Shown piece by piece: positions 58,604-64,000 of a stretch of 64,000 nucleotides of DNA. Within the stretch, counting starts at the first letter, position 1. Each line of letters starts with the position of its first letter. This stretch comes from Candidatus Palauibacter poriticola (GTDB taxonomy: Bacteria; Gemmatimonadota; Gemmatimonadetes; Palauibacterales; Palauibacteraceae). The stretch spans positions 56,280-120,279 of the forward strand of contig JAAXHJ010000097.1 in the NCBI GenBank assembly GCA_012270965.1, in the 5' to 3' direction. The position numbers were made by a program, and so were the translations under genes. The notes below the pieces were generated by a model. It ran no database searches, was not told where the DNA came from, and saw only the letters and a program-made list of their open reading frames with translations.

Positions 58604-60488
58604 GCTGAACCGGCGCCGCTTCCTCGAGCGCATGACGGCGCTGACCGCGACGGCCGTTGCGACCCCCGCGACCCTGGGCGCGATTCCCCACACGGGGTCC
58701 GGGGTCGGGACGGGAGGCCCCCGAGGGGACGGAGCGGGCGGCGGGGCCGAGGCCGGACGGCGAGGAGCGGGTGGTGGGGCCGTGGCCGGACGGCTCGGCG
58801 AGCTGGACCTTCCGCCGGCGGGCCGCCCACAACCCTCGGAGCTGACCGAACTCACGCTCGCGGAGGCGGCGCGGCTCCTTCGCGACGGCGACGTGGGCGC
58901 GGTCGAACTCGTGGAGGCGTATCTGGCGCGGATCGGCCGCTGGGAGCCCCGCTACCAAGCGTTCAACACGGTGGTCTCCGAGACCGCGCTCGAGACGGCC
59001 CGGGCCGCCGACCGGGCGCGCGGCCGGGCACTTGGCCGGGCACTCGGGCGGGGGCCGCTGGCGGGGGTGCCGCTCGCGATCAAGGACAACTACTTCACGG
59101 CCGGGGTCCGCACGACGGCCAACTCGTTCATCTTCGAGGACTTCGTGCCGGACTTCGACGCGACCTCGTGGGCCCGGCTTCGCGACGCGGGCGCGATCCT
59201 GCTCGGCAAGACCCAGATGGGACCGCTCGCGACGACGGCCGCCTCGACCCCCACGGGAGAGCGCACGACGGTGAACGCGTGGGCCCCGTTCCACGACAAC
59301 GTGAGCCCGGGCGGGTCTTCGAGCGGATCGGCGACGGCGGTGGCGGCGCGCATGGCCGCGTCAAGCACCGGGACGCAGACGGGCGGCTCGATCACGAACC
59401 CGTCGAACGCACAGGGCCTGACGGGTATCAAGCCGACGATGGGCCGGGTCTCGCTGCACGGCATCCTCCCTCTCACCTACACGCGCGATCATCCCGGGCC
59501 GCTGGCCAGGGATGCGGTCGACGCCGCGCTGATGCTGCGGATCATGGCGGGGCCGGACCCCGCGGACCCCCGATCGCTTGGCCTCCCGCCGGTCCCGGAC
59601 TACTTGGAGGCGGTGAGCGGGGGCGACGGCGCGCTCACGCATCCCGAGCGCGGAGGAGCGGTGCGGATCGGCGTCCTGCCGGGCTTTCTGGACGAGCCCG
59701 AACCCCCGGAGGATCCCGCGCCCGACCCGGATCCCGATGTCGACCGCATCGGGAGTTCGTTCCCGCGGCGCGAGCGGACCCAAGCGGCGTACCGTCGCGA
59801 CGTGGCGACGGCGGAGGCGCGGCGGCGCATGCTCGCGACCCTCGAGGAGCTGGGAGCGGAAATCGTCGAACTCGACTTCCCGGCCCACTGGGAGACGTTG
59901 ACGAGCTTCAACTTCAACAACGTGCGGCTCCCGGAACGCTCCGAGATCTTCCTCGAACACCTGCGCGACGACGTGACGCAGTTCGGCGTCTCGCTCGCGC
60001 CGTGGATCAATGGGCTTCTCCTGCCCGCGGCGGAGTACGTGCGAGGCTCGCGGGCCCGGCTCGTCCTCTTGCAGGAGATCCTCGACGAGGTGTTCGGCCG
60101 CTGCGATCTGGTGACGCAGACCGCGCCCTACCCCTTCGACATGGTGGGGCTGCCGCTCATCGGCTTCCCGATCGGGTTCGAGACCGAATCGACGGGATAC
60201 CCGAGACCCGTCGGGGGCATGTTCGGCGCGGAACCCTACGCGGAGCACCACCTGCTCGTCGTCATCGCGGCATACCAGCGCGTGACGGACTGGCACCTGA
60301 GGCGGCCCGCGGACCCCGGCGACCTGCGGCCCGCGGACTCCGGCGACCTGCGGCCCGCGGACTCCGGCGAAGTGCGGCCCGCCGGCCGGGACGGGGACCG
60401 CCCGCGCGACGGATCCGACCGCCGGGGCGGCCGGAACCGTTCACCGGGGCGCTACGATCTGTTCGATGTGATGGAGCGCGGCGAGTAG
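58596..60488 (+). CDS. Amidase-signature family hydrolase with Tat-like signal
   Basis: The product of GTG 58596 is 630 residues. It begins with twin arginines NRRRFLERMTALTATAVA, a Tat-like signal, followed by a Gly/Ala-rich linker of about 50 residues. The amidase-signature triad is present: Lys in GVPLAIKDNYFTAG (about 160), Ser in PGGSSSGSATA (about 241) and the nucleophile in GTQTGGSI (about 264). Such enzymes cleave C-N amide bonds, and the substrate here is unknown. The C-terminal tail contains three DSGDLRPA-type repeats. Confidence 0.9.
   Translation: MGELNRRRFLERMTALTATAVATPATLGAIPHTGSGVGTGGPRGDGAGGGAEAGRRGAGGGAVAGRLGELDLPPAGRPQPSELTELTLAEAARLLRDGDVGAVELVEAYLARIGRWEPRYQAFNTVVSETALETARAADRARGRALGRALGRGPLAGVPLAIKDNYFTAGVRTTANSFIFEDFVPDFDATSWARLRDAGAILLGKTQMGPLATTAASTPTGERTTVNAWAPFHDNVSPGGSSSGSATAVAARMAASSTGTQTGGSITNPSNAQGLTGIKPTMGRVSLHGILPLTYTRDHPGPLARDAVDAALMLRIMAGPDPADPRSLGLPPVPDYLEAVSGGDGALTHPERGGAVRIGVLPGFLDEPEPPEDPAPDPDPDVDRIGSSFPRRERTQAAYRRDVATAEARRRMLATLEELGAEIVELDFPAHWETLTSFNFNNVRLPERSEIFLEHLRDDVTQFGVSLAPWINGLLLPAAEYVRGSRARLVLLQEILDEVFGRCDLVTQTAPYPFDMVGLPLIGFPIGFETESTGYPRPVGGMFGAEPYAEHHLLVVIAAYQRVTDWHLRRPADPGDLRPADSGDLRPADSGEVRPAGRDGDRPRDGSDRRGGRNRSPGRYDLFDVMERGE
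60302..60373. repeat. 24-bp in-frame tandem repeat x3
   Basis: Three nearly identical 24-bp copies at the 3' end of the amidase gene encode RPADPGDL, RPADSGDL and RPADSGEV. The tail they form looks dispensable. Confidence 0.92.
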
Positions 60489-60579
60489 TAGCCTTGTCCA
60501 ACGGCACATGAGCCTGAACGTGGGCCGGGTTTCCACCGGGAGGTGAGCCCGAAGCGCGGGGCGATGAGATCATGGAGGC

Positions 60580-60788
60580 ATGATCGTGACGCTTCGCACC
60601 GAACGGATCCGCACCCTTGAGCAGGTTCGCGCCTTCCTCGGCGGCAGCGAGCCGGTGGACTTCGAGCTCGACGACCGGGACTCGGCGTAGGGCTTCGTCA
60701 GACCCACGCCGGGAGGCTCCGCCACCACCATCTCCGCAAGCCGGACAAGGGGCTGGTGAAGGCCTACCTCGCCAAGGTGACCGGGTGC
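60580..60788 (+). pseudogene. N-terminal remnant of an integrase/transposase
   Basis: The first 36 codons from ATG 60580 read MIVTLRTERIRTLEQVRAFL then SEPVDFELDDRDSA and a TAG. After that stop, a shifted frame resumes as RLRHHHLRKPDKGLVKAYL and stops near 60789. Together they resemble the conserved N-terminus of integrase-core transposases. The ORF is cut off exactly where the IS21-type left end begins, so that element appears to have inserted into it. The rest of 60489-60579 shows nothing clear. Confidence 0.6.
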
Positions 60789-60789
60789 T

Positions 60790-60858
60790 GATTCCGACGC
60801 ATGTCGTCCACCGATTCCAACGGATGCCGTCCGCCGATTCCGACGCATGTCGTCCACC
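60790..60858. repeat. 23-bp tandem repeat x3 at the IS21 left end
   Basis: Three direct copies (GATTCCGACGCATGTCGTCCACC at the outer two, in variant form in the middle) at 60790, 60813 and 60836. Multiple subterminal repeats like this are bound by the transposase in IS21-type elements. Confidence 0.9.
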
Positions 60859-60995
60859 ACGGTGCGCCCTTTGTGGGGCGCGCCGGCGACACCATCGCGC
60901 AGGAGTCGAGCGGCCCCGGAGGGGCGCTGGATGACCTGATGTAGGGGGCCGTTCTTCCAACCTCGCGAGAGATCCCTGAGCGAGGAGGAGGAACG

Positions 60996-62670
60996 GTGGC
61001 CCGGAAGAGGTTGTCCATGCGCAGGATTCGAGATGTACTCCGGCTGAAGTACGGCCTCGGCCGGAGCAACCGGGAGATCGCGGCCATTCTGCGGATCTCC
61101 CACAGCACGGTCGGCAGCTACCTCCGGCGGGCGCTGGAGGCGGGAGTGTCGTGGCCGCTGCCGGACGATCTGGACGACGCGGCGCTGGAGGCGGCGCTGT
61201 ATCCGCCGGCGCCACCGTCGCGGGTGCCGCGCCCGGAGCCGGACTGGGCCCGGGTGCGTCGGGAGCTGGCGCGCCACAAGGGTGTGACGCTTCAGCTTCT
61301 GTGGCTCGAGTACCGGGGGGCGCACCCGGACGGATACCGGTACAGCCGGTTCTGCGACCGCTACCGGGAGTGGCGCGGGCGCCTCGATGTGGTGTTGCGC
61401 CAGATCTACCGGGCGGGCGAGAAGGCGTTCGTGGACTACGCGGGCCCGACGGTCGAAGTCACGGACCGGCGGACCGGCGAGATCCACGAAGCGAAGGTGT
61501 TCGTCGGCGTGCTGGCGGCGTCGAACCACACCTTTCGTCGACGTCACGCTGACGCGTTCGCTGCCGGACTGGACGGCGTCGCACGTGCGGATGTTCGAGT
61601 ACTGGGGCGGGGTGCCGGAGCTCGTCATCCCCGACAACGAGCAGGCGGCGGTGCGCCGTGCGAGTCGGTATGAACCCGACGTCAACCGGACGTACCACGA
61701 TCTGGCGACCCACTACGGCACCGCGGTACTGCCTGCCCGCCCCCGCTCGCCCCAGGACAAGGCGAAGGTGGAGGCGGCGGTCGGGAACGTCGGACGGTGG
61801 GTTCCGGCGCCGTTGCGCAACCACCGGTTCTTCTCGCTGAGCGAGGTCCGCGAGGCGGTCGAGCCCCTGCTGGCGGCGCTCAACGAGCGCCCGTTCCAGA
61901 AGGCCGAGGGCAGCCGGCGCAGCCTCTTCGAGGACCTGGACCGGCCTGCGCTCAAGCCGCTCCCGGCCGAGCGCTACGAGTACGCCCAGTGGCTCAAGGC
62001 GCGTGTCAACCTCGACTACCATATCCAGGTCGACGGCCACCTCTACAGCGTTCCGCAGGCACTCAGGGGCGAGGAGGTCGAAGTCCGGCTCAGCGCCACG
62101 ACGGTCGAGGTCTTTCACAGGCACCTGCGTGTGGCGGCCCACGTCCGCGGACGCCGGAAGGGGGGCTACACAACCCTCCGGGCGCATCTGCCCGCCGCGC
62201 ACCGCGACCACCTCGAGTGGACACCGTCGCGACTCGTCCGCCGGGCTCGAAAGACCGGGCCCCGGACCGCAGCCTTCACAAGGGAGCTGCTCGATAGCCG
62301 GCCCCATCCGGAACAGGGCTACCGCAGCTGCCTCGGCCTCATCCGGCTCGCGGGCATGGCCCAGGCCTTCGAGGAGCAGCTCGCCATGCCCGACATCGGC
62401 GAGCTCGCCTTCGAGGACCGCCTCTCCCCGCTCCTCGAACGCGAGAAGACCGAGCGCGCCCAGCGCCGCTACCTGCGCCTCAAGGGCCTCGCCAAGCTCC
62501 ACCTCGACGCGACGATCGAAGACCTCAACCTCAAGGCCGCCCGCAGCCTCGACCGCTCCCTGATCCTCCGCCTCGCCTCCGGACAGTGGATCAAGAACGG
62601 CCAAACGGTGCTCGTCACCGGAGCCACCGGGTCCGGCAAGTCGTACCTGGCCCGCGCCCTCGGGCAGTAG
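60996..62670 (+). pseudogene. istA transposase, frameshifted and fused in frame to truncated istB
   Basis: GTG 60996 has GAGGAGGAGGAAC upstream. The N-terminus is the IstA HTH (MRRIRDVLRLKYGLGRSNRE). The reading continues to VGVLAASNHTF, then shifts by one base at a TTT near 61533. Removing one T restores VTLTRSLPDWTASHVRMFEY and the VIPDN motif. Near codon 430 the IstA tail GYRSCLGLIRLA runs into IstB sequence (GMAQAFEEQLAMPDIGEL), which ends just after its Walker A GATGSGKSYLARALG at a TAG. IstA lacks its last part, and IstB lacks everything after the P-loop. Not functional. Confidence 0.82.
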
Positions 62671-64000
62671 TCCCAAAACAAGCGAGTCGGGCATTGGTAA
62701 GGGGTTTGGAGTTGTACGGGTCAGGATAGGGGACTGGAGGGGGTGAGGAAAGCCGTCTGACCGGGTTTCAGGAGGGTCTGCGGAGCCTCTGAGCAGGCTG
62801 AAGTCGGTGCGTTCCCGGCGGGTTTTGGGGTAGGGAGACACCGATGCCCTGAGGCGGGTGGGTGAGGATCAGGCAGTGCGGGGGAGGCGTTACGTAAAGC
62901 CGGTCCGCTCGATGGCTCGCCAGACGCTGAACAGCCGGTCGGTGGTGGGTTGCCAGCCGATGATCCGCAGCGTGGTGCGCCGTGCCCGGCGGATGACCTG
63001 GCAGGGCAGAAGGATCATCTCACGGATGAACCGCTTGAACTCCATGGCGATGTACCGCTTCCGGTCCGCCTTCAGGTGCATCATCATCGCGAACCAGCTC
63101 TTGAGGTTCCACGCGAGCGACGCCATGACCATGTAGGCCCAGTTGCTCACCAGGTCGTACAGCGGCACCCGCAGCGCATTGACGCCGCTCTTCAGTTGCG
63201 CGACCACGTTCTCCTGGTCGCAGCGGGCGTTGGCCAGCCGGACGACCTCGGCCGGACCCAGATCCCGCCGCGTGGTGATGTGGAAGAAGTAGCGGATCTC
63301 GTCGACGAGGGTGAGTTCGCCCTTCATCCGGCTGATGTTCTTGCGCACGATCACCATCCGGTAGGTCTTGCGGCACTTCGAAGGCCGGTACTCGTACTCG
63401 GCCACGTCCTCGAAGTTGAGCCGCTTGTTGGCGTAGCCCCGCTCGCGCACGATGCGCTCCTTCTCGTTGGCCCGCCTGCTGCGCGTCATTCCCGTCGCGG
63501 ACCGGCGCGGCTGGCGCTCCAGTCACTTCCAGACACCCTCTTCCAGCGCCTCGGCCCGCGCCACGATCGCCGGCTGGGCGTCGTAGCCGAAGATGAAGTC
63601 CGCCTCCTCGCTCCAGCGGTCGAAGTTGACGGTCAGCGAGAAGTCCGTGTCCCCGCGCACGCACACCCGCTCAGCGTGCGGGGCCACCAGGGTAACCGCC
63701 CGGTCGATCCACTCGGCCGCGCCCCGGTGGCTCACCGCGTTGCCCGGCCGGTTCACGAGGTACGGCACCTCGCCCGTGTTCGCCAGCGAGACGACGAGCG
63801 GATGGTAGCCCCACACCCCCTTGTAGGCCATGTCCATGCCCCCCTTCTTCTTTCCCAGCGTCGTCGCCGGGGTCCCGTCCACATCGATGTACGCCACCGG
63901 CCCCAGCAACTCCCGGCCCCGTCCCCGCCACAACCGCAGCCGCACCGCGTTGATGCACTCCATCAACTCGATCACGTCCGCCTCGGCGAAGCGCCGCGTG
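62671..64000 (-). mobile_element. IS1380-family insertion sequence, partial at window edge
   Basis: It carries a DDE transposase reading on the minus strand from the right edge. It begins abruptly after the IstB glutamine codon (CTCGGGCAG), so it probably inserted into istB. The inverted repeats and any target duplication were not resolved; the stretch 62671-62889 is the non-coding end of the element. The rest lies beyond the window. Confidence 0.7.
62890..64000 (-). pseudogene. IS1380-family DDE transposase with in-frame stop, 5' end beyond window
   Basis: The reading from the edge gives DVDGTPATTLGKKKGGMDMAYKG in pieces: YIDVDGTPATT, GMDMAYKGVWGYHPLVVSLA, GDTDFSLTVNFDRWSEEADF, then after one stop NEKERIVRERGYANKRLNFE, RRDLGPAEVVRLANARCDQE and LRIIGWQPTTDRLFSVW. 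These are IS1380 transposase features. A TGA at 63525-63523 interrupts one continuous frame after VWK and reading resumes with LERQ, so a single nonsense change (for example CGA to TGA) separates the two halves. Probably inactive. Confidence 0.82.

Larger units (their letters stand above)
60786..62670 (+). mobile_element. IS21-family insertion sequence, broken
   Basis: The left end is marked by the 23-bp repeat array at 60790-60858, of a kind typical for IS21 termini. A leader of about 140 bp leads to a shifted istA fused to a truncated istB. It lacks a right end, because the next element begins inside istB at about 62671. The left boundary is set by where the host remnant is interrupted and is approximate. 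Confidence 0.75.

Noticed and set aside
60790..60858. Short regular repeats as a possible CRISPR array
   Set aside because: Copies are directly head to tail with no spacers and lie at an IS21 end; they are transposase-binding repeats.

Overview
This 64 kb window is GC-rich (roughly 65-70% over most of it) and gene-dense, with very few gaps. Many neighbouring genes overlap by 4 or 8 bases (ATGA, GTGA and TTGA junctions). GTG starts are common, and TTG and CTG starts also occur. The mix of secreted VPS10-type propeller hydrolases, S9 and M16 peptidases, FG-GAP/ASPIC lipoproteins, a YebC-RuvCAB cluster, an ECF sigma/anti-sigma pair and several outer-membrane and lipoprotein genes suggests a Gram-negative environmental bacterium of the Gemmatimonadota type. 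That placement is inference from gene content, not a phylogenetic result.

Layout. 1-4683 (minus): recombination and translation block, in transcription order a fusA-like GTPase, yebC, ruvC, ruvA, ruvB (ruvB runs off the left edge). 4901-13343 (minus): one long tight run, in transcription order ECF sigma factor, zinc-finger anti-sigma, holA, SPOR protein, mutS, TonB-domain protein, ddl, rhomboid protease. 13434-17254 (minus): Nudix hydrolase, a pair of M16 peptidase subunits, and RNase P RNA. 17455-22132 (plus): secreted three-gene operon of beta-propeller, M30-like metallopeptidase lipoprotein and outer-membrane barrel. 22216-29368 (minus): NTF2-like protein, S9 peptidase and a 1309-residue FG-GAP/ASPIC lipoprotein. 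29543-30185 (plus): tRNA-Arg(TCG) and a DUF454 membrane protein. 30193-32888: a restriction-modification island of lower GC content. 32982-37036 (minus): metallo-beta-lactamase-fold lipoprotein, homocysteine methyltransferase, a gutted DUF5916 gene, cystathionine beta-synthase and a 39-codon ORF. 37174-45185: a small lipoprotein, a VPS10-type protein, a DUF433 remnant, a CocE-type hydrolase, an acyl-CoA dehydrogenase and two small membrane proteins. 45205-49080 (minus): sugar nucleotidyltransferase, LeuA-like synthase, periplasmic protein and isocitrate dehydrogenase-like enzyme. 49216-53671 (plus): DUF1499-like protein, lipoprotein, DUF445, Sco1 and CtaG. 53704-57900 (minus): cutA, acyl-CoA ligase, TPR protein, zinc-ribbon protein and folE. 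58003-58189 (minus): a strong candidate for a stand-alone structured RNA. 58319-60488 (plus): small protein and Tat-type amidase. 60580-64000: nested, broken insertion sequences.

The most interesting items are three. First, the restriction-modification island: its PvuII-type methyltransferase carries an N-terminal helix-turn-helix, and its own promoter has a perfect 20-bp palindrome lying across the -35/-10 spacer, which suggests self-repression. Second, the RNA upstream of folE has a promoter, a long end-to-end closing stem and an intrinsic terminator, and could be 6S-like or a leader. Third, three mobile elements are inserted one inside another, each disabled.
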